NCBI RefSeq assembly: GCF_900106995.1
Contig: NZ_FNOK01000056.1
Location: 1 to 64,000 of the forward strand
DNA length: 64,000 nt
Direction: 5' to 3'
Source of the DNA: Saccharopolyspora shandongensis
GTDB taxonomy: Bacteria; Actinomycetota; Actinomycetes; Mycobacteriales; Pseudonocardiaceae
Part shown: one piece after another, positions 23,897 through 32,284 of the stretch
How positions within the stretch are numbered: the first letter of the stretch is position 1
Layout of the letters: every line of letters begins with the position of its first letter
Notes under the pieces: generated by a model
What the model was told of the DNA's origin: nothing
The model's input: only the letters and a program-made list of their open reading frames with translations
Database searches by the model: none
Program-made: the position numbers and the translations under genes

Positions 23897-26167
23897 TCAC
23901 CGCGGCCCGGCGGTGGCGGCCGCCGGCGCGTTCCGATTCAGCACCAGGTTGAGCAGGAACGCGGCGATGCCACCGGCCGCGATGCCGCTGGAGAGCACCG
24001 GCTGCAGCACGCCGGGCAGGTTCGCGTAGAACTCGGGCGCGCCCACCGGCAGCAGCCCGAAGCCGAAGGAGACGGCGACGATCAGGATGTTGCGCGCCTG
24101 GCCGAGATCGGCCTGCGCCATGATCTTCACGCCGACCGCGCCGACGGTGCCGAACATGACGACCCCCACGCTGCCGAGCACCGGCCCTGGCAGCGAAGCG
24201 ACGGCGGCGCCGAGCTTCGGCAGCAGGCCGATCAGCACCAGCAGCGCGCCCGCGGTGGCGACCACGAACCGGCTGAGCACGCGGGTCATGCTGACCAGCC
24301 CGACGTTCTCGCCGAAGGTGACGATGGTGAAGGAGTTGAAGAACCCGGCGAACGCGGTGCCCACGCCGTCGGCGCGCAGCGCGCGGGCCAGCTCGTCGGG
24401 GCCGATGTCGCGGCCCGCGATCTGCCCGATGGCGATGGTGTCCCCGGTGGACTCCACCATGTTGACCAGCTGGATGATGATCACCGGCAGGATCGCCGCG
24501 ACGGTGAACTCGGGCAGTCCGAACGCGAACGGCTGCACCGCGCCGAACCAGGACGCCTCGCCCACCGCGGAGAAGTCGGTCAGGCCCAGCGGCAGCGCCA
24601 CCAGCGTGCCGGTGACCAGGGCGATCAGGATCGCGAACCGGGCCACGGCCGCCGGCGCGAACGCCTCCACCAGCACCACCAGCGCGATCGTGGCCAGGGC
24701 CATCAACAGCCGCGTCGCCGAGGCGAAGTCGGCGGCGGCCGGGTCGGTGCCCGCGATCAGCTTCGACGTGGAGGGCAGCAGCGAGAAGCCGATGATCGCG
24801 ATGATCGTGCCGGTCACGATCGGCGGGAAGAACCGCCGGACGGCGGACTGCTCGTCGACGCGCAGGCAATGCCCGTGCCGCTGGACGATTTCGCCGTCGA
24901 CGACGGTGGCCACTACGTCGGTGCCGCGGGCCGCGTAGACCAGCGAGCTCACCACGTCGTGCAGCGGTTGCAGGTGCGGCCGGTCGAGATCGACCACGAT
25001 CAGATCGGCCAGGCGGCCGGGTTCGAGCACCCCGGCGTCGATCCCGGCGTAGCGGGCGCCGTCGCGGGTCGCCAGGTCCAGCGCGTCCTGCGCGCGCATC
25101 GCGGCCGGGTCGAGGGTGGCCAGCCGCTGGGCGAAGATGGACTGCTTCATGCCCTCGAACAGGTCTTGCCGGTGCCCGCAGCTCGGCCCGTCGGTGCCCA
25201 GCGCGACGGCGACCCCGCGGGCCCGCAGTCCGGCCAGCGGCAGGGTGCCGGACGCCAGGTAGGCGTTGGACGTGGGATTGTGCGCGATGCGCGCGCCGGC
25301 GGCGGCGACCGCGTCGAATTCGGCTTCGTCGAGCCAGATCGCGTGCGCCAGCGTGGCGCGCTCGTCGAGCAGCCCGGCCTTCGCCAGCCACTGCACCGGA
25401 CGCGCCTGGTAGGCGTCCAGGTAGCTCTGCGGATCGGATTTGCCTTCGCAGCAGTGCGCGTGCCAGCTGGTGCCGAGCTCGCCGGCGAGCTCGACGCTGC
25501 GCCGGACCAGGTCCTGGTCGACGTAGGTGAGGTTGAGCGGCGCGGGCCAGATCTCGACCCGCGATCCCGCCGGCCGGTGCTGCATCGCCTCGCGGGTGAT
25601 GGCGATCTCGTCGGCCGCGGAGTACCGGAACAGGGCCTCGGGCTGGCCGCGCCGCGCGGCGATCTCGGTGCGGGGACCGACGATTCCGCGCGCCACCGCG
25701 CCGCGCAGCCCGGCCTGCTCGATGACGTCGGCGATGGCGAGGGTGGTCGCCAGGTCGGTGGGCGCGTAGTGGTTGTCCACCACCGTCGTCGTGCCGTGCC
25801 GCAGCGCTTCGGCCGCCGCGAGGCGGGCGGCGGCCACCGCGTCCTCGCCGTCGACCGCGATGGAATACGGCCACATGAAGTCGCACAGCCACGGCACGAT
25901 CGACATGCCCTCGCCCAAACCCCTTGCCAGCGCTTGGTAAAGGTGGTTGTGGCCGTCGACGAGGCCGGGCAGCACGGCCTGACCGGTGCAGTCGAGCACC
26001 GCTTCGGCCCGCCAGGACGCCATTTCGGACTGCGGCCCGACCGCCGCGATCCGGTTGCCGGTCACGGCGACGGCGCCTGGGCGGTGGATGGTGCGGTGGT
26101 CGTCGACGGTGAGCACCGTCGCCCCGGTGAGCAGCAGGTCGCAGTGCTTCTGGTCGGTCGGAGGCAT
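23897..26167 (-). CDS. Amidohydrolase fused in frame to a truncated NCS2 permease
   Basis: 756 residues in one open frame. Residues 1-440 are a near-complete amidohydrolase of the SsnA/AtzB/8-oxoguanine deaminase type: metal ligands in DGHNHLYQ, WHAHCCEGKSDP, LAHAIWLDE and GTDGPSCGHRQD. At about residue 443 (near 24838) the sequence switches to an NCS2 permease, starting RRFFPPIVTGTIIAIIGFSL, which aligns with residue 135 onward of the complete permease next door; the first about 134 residues (roughly four helices) are missing. NCS2 transporters need all 14 helices, so transport by this half is doubtful, while the hydrolase half looks active. An in-frame deletion between two formerly adjacent genes is the simplest origin. 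Confidence 0.88.
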   Translation of the reverse strand: MPPTDQKHCDLLLTGATVLTVDDHRTIHRPGAVAVTGNRIAAVGPQSEMASWRAEAVLDCTGQAVLPGLVDGHNHLYQALARGLGEGMSIVPWLCDFMWPYSIAVDGEDAVAAARLAAAEALRHGTTTVVDNHYAPTDLATTLAIADVIEQAGLRGAVARGIVGPRTEIAARRGQPEALFRYSAADEIAITREAMQHRPAGSRVEIWPAPLNLTYVDQDLVRRSVELAGELGTSWHAHCCEGKSDPQSYLDAYQARPVQWLAKAGLLDERATLAHAIWLDEAEFDAVAAAGARIAHNPTSNAYLASGTLPLAGLRARGVAVALGTDGPSCGHRQDLFEGMKQSIFAQRLATLDPAAMRAQDALDLATRDGARYAGIDAGVLEPGRLADLIVVDLDRPHLQPLHDVVSSLVYAARGTDVVATVVDGEIVQRHGHCLRVDEQSAVRRFFPPIVTGTIIAIIGFSLLPSTSKLIAGTDPAAADFASATRLLMALATIALVVLVEAFAPAAVARFAILIALVTGTLVALPLGLTDFSAVGEASWFGAVQPFAFGLPEFTVAAILPVIIIQLVNMVESTGDTIAIGQIAGRDIGPDELARALRADGVGTAFAGFFNSFTIVTFGENVGLVSMTRVLSRFVVATAGALLVLIGLLPKLGAAVASLPGPVLGSVGVVMFGTVGAVGVKIMAQADLGQARNILIVAVSFGFGLLPVGAPEFYANLPGVLQPVLSSGIAAGGIAAFLLNLVLNRNAPAAATAGPR

Positions 26168-26309
26168 GCCGCCTCGCTTCCTGGGCGGTGCGCGACCGCC
26201 CCCATCCTGAGGAGGGATTCGCCGAACGGTTGGCCCACGACGAGGAGGTCGGGGAGGTCACCGGCGCTGGAGCGAACGGCGGTGCCGTCAGGAGGAGGCC
26301 CGTTCGCGG

Positions 26310-26423
26310 ATAACATGTAAAACAGGATGCATGTGTCATGTCAACCCTTTCGGGCGACCTTGCTGGTCAACCGGGGGCGCCTTTACCGGCCTGGAACTCG
26401 GGTTTCGGGGAAATTACATGCAA
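26310..26423. promoter_or_regulatory. Candidate GntR operators in the divergent amidohydrolase promoter
   Basis: The 11-mer ATWACATGYAA occurs at 26310-26320 (ATAACATGTAA) and 26413-26423 (ATTACATGCAA). A third perfect match lies at the promoter of the GntR gene itself (28546-28556). Near the first site, ATGCATGTGT at 26327-26336 resembles the reverse-complement half. A TTGACA at 26428-26433 may be the -35 of the rightward gene. The gap 26168-26542 holds nothing else except a decayed hairpin (GCGAACGG/CCGTTCGC, 26273-26307). Confidence 0.65.
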
Positions 26424-26542
26424 CTTGTTGACACGGCGCCGAGACCGGTGTTGCACTCGAACGCGCCGCTGTCGAAGTGCGGCGACCCGTAGGTGCGGTG
26501 AATCGCGGCCGGGGTGCGACCGATCATTACAGGAGAGATCCG

Positions 26543-27538
26543 TTGATCATCGACACGCACGTGCACCCGACGAACCTGGTAGACGAGGCCTGGCGGCACA
26601 CCGGTGAGCCGTTCACCGGCGAGCGGACCCTGAAGATGATGGACGGTCCGATGTGGATCAACGGCAAGCCGCGCCGGGTCGACATCAGCTGCATCATGCC
26701 GCCGCCGGGCAACACCGCCTGGCGGGAGGGCAACCGGGGTGGCCGCGAAGGCATCCGCGACTACCAGGCCTACGTGACCGAACTGGTGCAGCGCTATCCG
26801 GACCGCTTCATCGGCAACTTCATCTACAACCCGCGGTTCGGGCCGGAGAACGGCGCCAAGGAGCTGGAGTTCCACATCAAGGAGCACGGCTACCGGATGC
26901 TCAAGCTGCACGCCAACATGCACGCCTACCGGCCGGACCGGGCGCTGGACTGGCTGCGGCCGGTGATGCGGGTCTGCGACCGGCTCGGCGTGATCGTGCT
27001 GATCCACACCGGTGACGGCCCGTACTCCATCCCGACGCAGTTCTACCCGATCATCCGGGAGTTCCCCGGCGTCACGTTCATCCTCGGCCACTTCGGCATC
27101 CAGACCGGCGGCGTGTACTGCTTCGAAGCGTTCTGGATGATCCAGGACTCGCACAACGTCATCGGCGAGTCCGGCTGGCTGCTGCAGTCGCGGATCGTGG
27201 AGTTCGCCAAGGAGATGAAGAAGACCAAGATGGTCTACGGCACCGATTCGCCGCCGAACGAGCCCGGCATGTGGGCGCGCGAGCTGGAGGTGCTGTGCCA
27301 CGAACCGCCGCAGGGCCTGAACCTCTCCGAGGACGACCTGGAGGGCTACCTCGGCAACAACATGGCGAAGCTGCTCGGCCTGCAGCCGACGCCGCCGCCG
27401 AAGGACAAGGCGCAGGCCGAGGCCTACCTGCGAGGAGAGGTGGCGCAGGCGTCGGCGACGAACTCCCACGCCGAGACGTACGCGGGCTACACCCCGGACT
27501 CCTGGCTCGAAGAGGGCGAACTCGACCCGGCCAGCTGA
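26543..27538 (+). CDS. Amidohydrolase-2 family protein (ACMSD/decarboxylase-like)
   Basis: 331 residues from a TTG at 26543 with AGGAGA 7 nt upstream. The protein opens IIDTHVHPTNL, with the HxH metal pair of the amidohydrolase-2 (TIM-barrel) family. Other landmarks are MLKLHANMHAY, VIVLIHTGDGPYS, FILGHFGIQTGG and YGTDSPPNEPG with the catalytic Asp. Family members hydrolyse or decarboxylate cyclic acids (ACMSD, gamma-resorcylate and isoorotate decarboxylases, lactone hydrolases). It diverges from the amidohydrolase-permease operon and shares the GntR-type operator region, so it belongs to the same catabolic unit. The precise reaction is unknown. Confidence 0.88.
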   Translation: MIIDTHVHPTNLVDEAWRHTGEPFTGERTLKMMDGPMWINGKPRRVDISCIMPPPGNTAWREGNRGGREGIRDYQAYVTELVQRYPDRFIGNFIYNPRFGPENGAKELEFHIKEHGYRMLKLHANMHAYRPDRALDWLRPVMRVCDRLGVIVLIHTGDGPYSIPTQFYPIIREFPGVTFILGHFGIQTGGVYCFEAFWMIQDSHNVIGESGWLLQSRIVEFAKEMKKTKMVYGTDSPPNEPGMWARELEVLCHEPPQGLNLSEDDLEGYLGNNMAKLLGLQPTPPPKDKAQAEAYLRGEVAQASATNSHAETYAGYTPDSWLEEGELDPAS

Positions 27539-27550
27539 AAGGACTGTTTC

Positions 27551-27757
27551 CAGGCTCGTTTTGCGTGGCGGTGCGGGTGGCGGCCCCCTGCGGGAGTTAC
27601 AGAGGCCTTCTCGCTGTGGGATCCCCGACATCATGAATGACCAATTCACCACGTCGGGGCTGTCCTCGCTGGGAGAACCCCGGAGGGGTGGGCGCCGTGA
27701 ACCCGCGGCGGTGCAAGCTGCGTAGGTGGGCTAAGCGGCTGTGCCGCTTCAAGCAAA
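27551..27757 (+). repeat. Structured intergenic element, copy A
   Basis: About 200 bp nearly identical in blocks to 46785-46965. Conserved blocks include GCTGTGGGATCCCCGAC, TCATGAATGACCAATTCACC, ACGTCGGGGCTGTCCTCGC, ACCCGCGGCGGTGCAAG and the hairpin AAGCGGC-TGT-GCCGCTT near 27733-27749. CCCCGAC (27623-27629) pairs with GTCGGGG (27653-27659), enclosing a smaller TGAAT/ATTCA dyad. It lies between the ends of the convergent amidohydrolase and GntR genes. No transposase or terminal duplication was seen. Confidence 0.8.
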
Positions 27758-27801
27758 AACCGGGTAACTGCCAAAACAGCTGTTCAAACAACCCGAAGGA
27801 A

Positions 27802-28509
27802 CTACTGCTCCGCGCGGAGGCGGCGGGGGGTGGCTTCGCGGGCCGTGGCCTGGCCGAGGCGGACCCGCAGGCGGGAGATGTGGCGGCGGGCGGCCGCCTC
27901 GGCCATCTCCGGGTCGCCGGTGGCCATCGCGTCCACCACCGCGCGGTGCTCGTCCAGCGCGAGCCGCGGGGCTTCCGCGCCGCGCCACAGCGAGTGCAGC
28001 GCGAAGTGCGAGCGGCCGGCGATCGGTTCCAGCGCCGCCAGCAGGTGCGGGTTCTCGGCGAATTCCCGGACCGCCCGGTGGAAGCGCATGTCCAGCTCGA
28101 TCTGCGCGGCGTTGTCGGCGTCGGCGGCCAGCGCCGCCTCGTGCTCGGCGATGATCCCGCGCAGCTGCGCCAGCCCGTCGCCGTCGAGGTGCTCGGTGGC
28201 TAGCCGCGCCGCGAGGCCCTCCAGTTGCTCGCGCACCACGTAGAGCTGGCGCAGGTCGTCGATGTCCACCCGGCTGACCTCGGCGCCCCGGTGCGGGGTG
28301 TGGGTGGCCAGGCCGTCGTGGATCAGTCGCTGCACGGCCTCGCGGACCGGGCTGCGGCTGACGTCGAGCTGGCGGGCCAGCTCCGGCACGCTCAGCGCGG
28401 TGCCGGGCGGCAGCGTGTTGTCCAGGATGGCTTTCTTCAGCGCGGCGTACGTGCGGTCGGCCAGCAGGCCTTCGCCGGTCAGCGGCGCGAGACGGGGTGC
28501 CGGGGGCAT
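27802..28509 (-). CDS. GntR-family regulator, FadR/FCD subfamily
   Basis: 235 residues from the ATG at 28509 (TGAGG upstream). An N-terminal winged helix (RTYAALKKAILDNTLPPGT, LSVPELARQLDVSRSPVREA, VQRLIHDGLA) precedes an all-helical FCD ligand domain with metal-binding His in HEAALAAD, DMRFHRAV and LDEHRAVVDAM. FCD regulators sense small organic acids and often repress catabolic operons. Its own promoter carries ATTACATGCAA, which recurs twice in the 26.3-26.4 kb promoter region, so autoregulation and control of the amidohydrolase/UbiD genes are likely. It diverges from the molybdenum hydroxylase gene. Confidence 0.93.
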   Translation of the reverse strand: MPPAPRLAPLTGEGLLADRTYAALKKAILDNTLPPGTALSVPELARQLDVSRSPVREAVQRLIHDGLATHTPHRGAEVSRVDIDDLRQLYVVREQLEGLAARLATEHLDGDGLAQLRGIIAEHEAALAADADNAAQIELDMRFHRAVREFAENPHLLAALEPIAGRSHFALHSLWRGAEAPRLALDEHRAVVDAMATGDPEMAEAAARRHISRLRVRLGQATAREATPRRLRAEQ

Positions 28510-28545
28510 CGCGGGAACCTCACTCGATAAGCGGGACGGCTCGAT

Positions 28546-28556
28546 ATTACATGCAA
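28546..28556. promoter_or_regulatory. Candidate GntR operator at the gntR promoter
   Basis: ATTACATGCAA, identical to 26413-26423 and one base (plus a Y) away from 26310-26320. It lies 36 bp upstream of the gntR ATG. The extended sequence ATATTACATGCAATTAT is AT-rich against a very GC-rich background, typical of a promoter-overlapping operator. Confidence 0.65.
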
Positions 28557-28656
28557 TTATCCGGCCCGCTCGCCCCGGACACCCGGTCGGCGTGGCGCCG
28601 CGGGCCGGGCGGTCGCTCTTGACAGCCCGCGATCGGCTGGGTTCACTCTCTGCGGC

Positions 28657-28692
28657 CAAGGGTTTTCGGTCGCGCGAGCCCGAAAACCCTTG
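28657..28692. promoter_or_regulatory. Hairpin in the leader of the molybdenum hydroxylase gene
   Basis: CAAGGGTTTTCGG (28657-28669) pairs perfectly over 13 bp with 28680-28692 across a 10-nt loop, 87 bp before the start at 28780. It may be an attenuator or 5'-UTR stabiliser, or a leftover terminator. No Moco-riboswitch-like features were recognised. Confidence 0.5.
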
Positions 28693-28779
28693 CGGAACAA
28701 CGCCGGGTACGAGTCCCGACATGCCGTGGCGGCACACGAGCTGTGCGATGCCGGTGTCACCTGAGCCCATGGAGGCGGC

Positions 28780-31128
28780 ATGCGCGACAAGTCACTGCAC
28801 CGACCGGACACCCGGGCCGCGGCCGGCGACGTGCGGGCCCCGCACCCCAGCGCCGAGACGGAACGTGCCGCCGGGATTGGCCGGAGCACGCCGTGCCCGG
28901 ACGGCGCGCTGAAGGTGACCGGCCAGTTCGCCTACTCCTCGGACCTGTGGGTGTCGGGCATGGTGTGGGCGACGACGCTGCGCAGCCCGCACGCCTCGGC
29001 GCGCATCCGGTCCATCGACGCGCGGAAGGCCCTGGCGCTGGACGGGGTGCACGCCGTGCTCACCCACGAGGACGTGCCGGGCGCGAAGACCTACGGGATG
29101 AAGGTGGCCGACCAGCCGGTGCTGGCCATCGACGAGGTCCGCTACCAGGGCGAGCCGGTCGCGCTGATCGCCGCCGATGATCCGGAGACGGCGCGGCGGG
29201 CGGCGAAGCTGGTGCAGGTCGACTACGAACTCCTGGAGCCGGTGACCGACCCGCAGCGCGCGCTGGAGGGCACCGCGCGCGACGTGCACCCTGGCGGCAA
29301 CCTGGTCCGGCACGTCAAGATCCGCCACGGCGATCTCGCGGCCGCGCGCGAGCGGGCAGACGTGGTGGTGACCGGCGAGTACGAGGTCGGCATGCAGGAC
29401 CAGGCGTTCCTCGGCCCGGAGTCGGGCCTGGCGCTGCCGGCCGAGGACGGCGGCGTCGAGCTGTACGTGTCGTCGCAGTGGCTGCACAAGGATCTGGAGC
29501 AGATCGCGCCGTGCCTGGGGCTGCCCGCCGACAAGGTCCGCCTCACGCTGGCCGGGGTCGGTGGCGCGTTCGGCGGCCGCGAGGACCTGTCCGTGCACGT
29601 GCACGCCTGCATGCTCGCGCTGCGGCTGGGCAAGCCGGTGAAGATGGTCTACAACCGCGAGGAGTCGTTCTTCGGCCACGTGCACCGCCACCCGGCGAAG
29701 ATGCACTACGAGCACGGCGCCACGCGCGACGGGAAGCTGGTCTACGTCAAGGCGAAGCTCGTCATGGACGGCGGCGCGTACACCTCCACCTCGCCGGTCG
29801 TGATCGCCAACGCCTGCTACTTCGTCACCGGCGCCTACGAGGTCCCGCACGCCGAGATCGACGGTTTCGCGGTGTTCAGCAACAACCCGCCCTGCGGCGC
29901 GATGCGCGGCTTCGGCGCGGTCCAGTCCGCCTACGGCTGCGAGTCCAACATGGACAAGCTCGCCCGCGAACTGGGCATGGATCCGCTGGAACTCCGGCTG
30001 CGCAACGCGATGACCACCGGCACCGTGCTGCCGACCGGGCAGGCCGTGGACGGCCCGGCGCCGGTCGCCGAACTGCTCGCGGACCTGCGGAACCGGCCGC
30101 TACCGCCCGCCGGGGCGGACCTGCTGCCGGGCGGGCTGTCCAACACCACCCGGGGCGAGGGCGTGCGCCGGGGAGTCGGCTACGCGATCGGCGTCAAGGC
30201 GATCGGCTACTCCGGCGGCGTGGACGACATCTCGACGGCGCGGGTGGCGGTGTCGGTCACCGGGGGCCGGACCTCGGTGGCGGTGCACACCGCGGCGGCC
30301 GAGTGCGGGCAGGGCATCACCACGGTGCAGTCCCAGATCGCCGCCACCGAGCTGGGCGTCTCGCGGGTGGTGGTGCTGCCCGCGGACACCAGGATCGGCG
30401 ACGCGGGCTCGGCCTCGGCATCCCGGTTGACGTGGATGTCCAGCGGCGCGGTGCAGGGCGCCTGCCGCGAGCTCGCGCGGGAGCTGCGGCGCCGTGCGGC
30501 CGAACGCACCGGCAGGCCGGCGGAATCCCTGGCGCTGCTGGACGACCACGTGGTGGATCCCGGCGGTTCGCCGCTGGTGTCCATTTCGGACCTCGTCGGG
30601 GACGACGTGCTGGAGCGGGTCTTCGAGTACCACCACCGCAAGACCGAGACCATCGACCCCGAGACCGGCCAGGGCGACGCGCACATCGCCTTCGCGTTCG
30701 CCGCGCACCGCGCCGTGGTGGACGTCGACGTCGAGCTCGGCCTGGTCAAGGTGGTGGAGCTGGCCACCGCGCAGGACGTCGGCAGGGCGATGAACCCGCT
30801 GTCGGTCGAGGGGCAGATCGAGGGCGGCAGCGCGCAGGGCCTCGGCCTGGCGCTGATGGAGGAGATCCTGCTCGACGAGCAGGGCCGGGTGCGCAACCCG
30901 TCGTTCACCGACTACCTGATCCCGACCATCCTGGACGTGCCGCCGATGCCGATCTCGGTGTTCGAGTTCCCGCACCCGGATTCGCCGTACGGCCTCAACG
31001 GCGTCGGCGAGCCGCCCACCCTGTCGTCCACCCCGGCGATCGTCAACGCCCTGCGCGACGCGACCGGCCTGGCTCTCGGCCGGGTCCCGGTGCGCCCGGA
31101 CGACATCGCGCTGGCGGCTCAGGCCTGA
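28780..31128 (+). CDS. Molybdenum-hydroxylase large subunit (xanthine dehydrogenase family)
   Basis: 782 residues with GGAGG before the ATG. The xanthine dehydrogenase family Mo-cofactor subunit is recognised by VTGQFAYSSDL, the Moco loops GVGGAFGGRED and GAMRGFGAVQS, AAECGQGITTVQSQIA, and the catalytic Glu in GLNGVGEPPTLSSTPAIVNA. Such subunits hydroxylate purines or other N-heterocycles. They normally work with an FAD subunit and a 2Fe-2S subunit, usually in the same operon; neither is in this window. A separate XdhC Rossmann-domain gene is at 42652. It diverges from the GntR gene. The partners may be shared from elsewhere in the genome. Confidence 0.93.
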   Translation: MRDKSLHRPDTRAAAGDVRAPHPSAETERAAGIGRSTPCPDGALKVTGQFAYSSDLWVSGMVWATTLRSPHASARIRSIDARKALALDGVHAVLTHEDVPGAKTYGMKVADQPVLAIDEVRYQGEPVALIAADDPETARRAAKLVQVDYELLEPVTDPQRALEGTARDVHPGGNLVRHVKIRHGDLAAARERADVVVTGEYEVGMQDQAFLGPESGLALPAEDGGVELYVSSQWLHKDLEQIAPCLGLPADKVRLTLAGVGGAFGGREDLSVHVHACMLALRLGKPVKMVYNREESFFGHVHRHPAKMHYEHGATRDGKLVYVKAKLVMDGGAYTSTSPVVIANACYFVTGAYEVPHAEIDGFAVFSNNPPCGAMRGFGAVQSAYGCESNMDKLARELGMDPLELRLRNAMTTGTVLPTGQAVDGPAPVAELLADLRNRPLPPAGADLLPGGLSNTTRGEGVRRGVGYAIGVKAIGYSGGVDDISTARVAVSVTGGRTSVAVHTAAAECGQGITTVQSQIAATELGVSRVVVLPADTRIGDAGSASASRLTWMSSGAVQGACRELARELRRRAAERTGRPAESLALLDDHVVDPGGSPLVSISDLVGDDVLERVFEYHHRKTETIDPETGQGDAHIAFAFAAHRAVVDVDVELGLVKVVELATAQDVGRAMNPLSVEGQIEGGSAQGLGLALMEEILLDEQGRVRNPSFTDYLIPTILDVPPMPISVFEFPHPDSPYGLNGVGEPPTLSSTPAIVNALRDATGLALGRVPVRPDDIALAAQA

Positions 31129-31889
31129 GGGCTGCGCCCGGAGCCGGGAGCGCCGGCGAAGGCCTGCGCGATCGTCAGCCACCGGCGCGCGTCGTCGCCG
31201 ACGGCGGTGATCGCCAGGTCGTCGCGGTGCCGGCGCTGCGTGACCAGCAGGCAGAAGTCCAGCGCCGGGCCGCTGACCCGGTCGGCGGCGTTCTCCGGTC
31301 CCCAGGCCCATTCCCCGCCGTCCGGGGCACGGAGCTCGACGCGCAGCGGGACGTCCGGGACGGGCAATTCGTTGACGGCGAAGGAGAAACCGAAGGTGCG
31401 CACGCCCAGGTGCGCGATGTGGCGCAGCCGCGCGGTGGGCTCGCGCTCGACGCCGAGGGCGTCGGCCACGTCCTGGCCGTGCGCCCAGGTCTCCATGATC
31501 CGCGCGGTCGCCATCGACGCGGGCTTCATCGGCGGCCCGTACCAGACCAGGCGGCCGTCGGCCGGGGCGGCGGCCAGCGCGGCCTGCAGCCGGTCGCGGC
31601 CCGCGCGCCAGCGCGCGAGCAGCTCGCCGGGCTTCGCCCGCGCGCCTTCGGCGGCTCCGGCGTCGACCCCGATGTCCTCGGATTCCCGGCGCTGCCGGAC
31701 GAACTCGTCGGGATCGTCGATGGCCAGGTTGGACCGGTCGTCGGTCCAGGCCAGGTGCGCGATCTGGTGGGCGATGGTCCAGCCCGGCGCGGGGGTGGGC
31801 GTCGCCCAGCCCGCCGCGTCCAGGTCCGCGACGAGCGAATCCAGGTCGGCGTTCTCGGCGCGCAGATCGGCCAGCAGTTCGGTGCGCAT
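31119..31889 (-). CDS. DinB-like/maleylpyruvate isomerase-fold protein (TIGR03084 type)
   Basis: 256 residues. The N-terminal half is a DinB/MDMPI metal-binding bundle: APGWTIAHQIAHLAWTDD, with His ligands, and later MKPASMATARIMETWAHGQD, the second metal motif (ETWAHGxD). The C-terminal half is SCP2-like (VELRAPDGGEWAWGPENAAD). Family proteins in mycothiol-producing actinobacteria act as mycothiol-dependent transferases or isomerases. It is the last gene of a three-gene operon with a DUF35 protein (9-bp gap) and a thiolase-like protein, suggesting acyl-CoA or sterol-type catabolism. Its 3' end overlaps that of the convergent hydroxylase gene by 10 bp. Confidence 0.85.
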   Translation of the reverse strand: MRTELLADLRAENADLDSLVADLDAAGWATPTPAPGWTIAHQIAHLAWTDDRSNLAIDDPDEFVRQRRESEDIGVDAGAAEGARAKPGELLARWRAGRDRLQAALAAAPADGRLVWYGPPMKPASMATARIMETWAHGQDVADALGVEREPTARLRHIAHLGVRTFGFSFAVNELPVPDVPLRVELRAPDGGEWAWGPENAADRVSGPALDFCLLVTQRRHRDDLAITAVGDDARRWLTIAQAFAGAPGSGRSPQA

Positions 31890-31898
31890 GCTCGTCCT

Positions 31899-32270
31899 TC
31901 AGGCGTGGAAAACCGGCACGGCTTCGCCGTCCTCATGCCGCTCGAAGCCCACGCCGAGGGCGATGCCTTCGGCGAGGTCCTCGGGCGCGACGCCGCGGAT
32001 CCGCGCGTGCAGCCAGGGGCCCTCGGCGAGCTCGACGATACCGGCGACGACGTGGCCGCCGCCGGGAACGGGCACCACGGTCCAGGTCACCAGGGTGGCG
32101 CGGCCGCTCGCCGGTACCCAGGTGAGTTCGGTGGAGCCGCAGGCCGGGCACTGCGGCACGTTCGGCGCGATGAGCGGCGAGCACCGCGGGCAGCGCCGGA
32201 CGAGCAGTTCGCCGCGGGCGGTGCCGTCGAAGAACTCGGCGGACGCCTCGTTGCGGGCAACGGAGATCAC
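31899..32270 (-). CDS. DUF35 OB-fold/zinc-ribbon protein, thiolase partner
   Basis: 123 residues from a GTG at 32270 with GGAGGA close upstream. A rubredoxin-like zinc ribbon (VRRCPRCSPLIAP then QCPACGSTELTW) is followed by an OB-fold (GRATLVTWTVVPVPGGGH). DUF35 proteins form complexes with thiolase-like enzymes; in steroid side-chain degradation a DUF35 domain pairs with the aldolase Ltp2. The gene is 14 bp downstream of the thiolase-like gene and surely its partner. Confidence 0.9.
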   Translation of the reverse strand: MISVARNEASAEFFDGTARGELLVRRCPRCSPLIAPNVPQCPACGSTELTWVPASGRATLVTWTVVPVPGGGHVVAGIVELAEGPWLHARIRGVAPEDLAEGIALGVGFERHEDGEAVPVFHA

Positions 32271-32284
32271 GGTTCCTCCATGGA

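Noticed and set aside
22280..26339. Very long open frames on both strands over the UbiX/permease/amidohydrolase genes
   Set aside because: Their composition (His/Gln/Asp or Arg/Ala runs) marks them as shadows of the real minus-strand genes.
27637..27770. A small Arg-rich protein beginning TNSPRRGC in the repeat element (also at 46858)
   Set aside because: The frames diverge after about 11 residues in the two copies through indels and no RBS is present; conservation is better explained by the DNA/RNA element.
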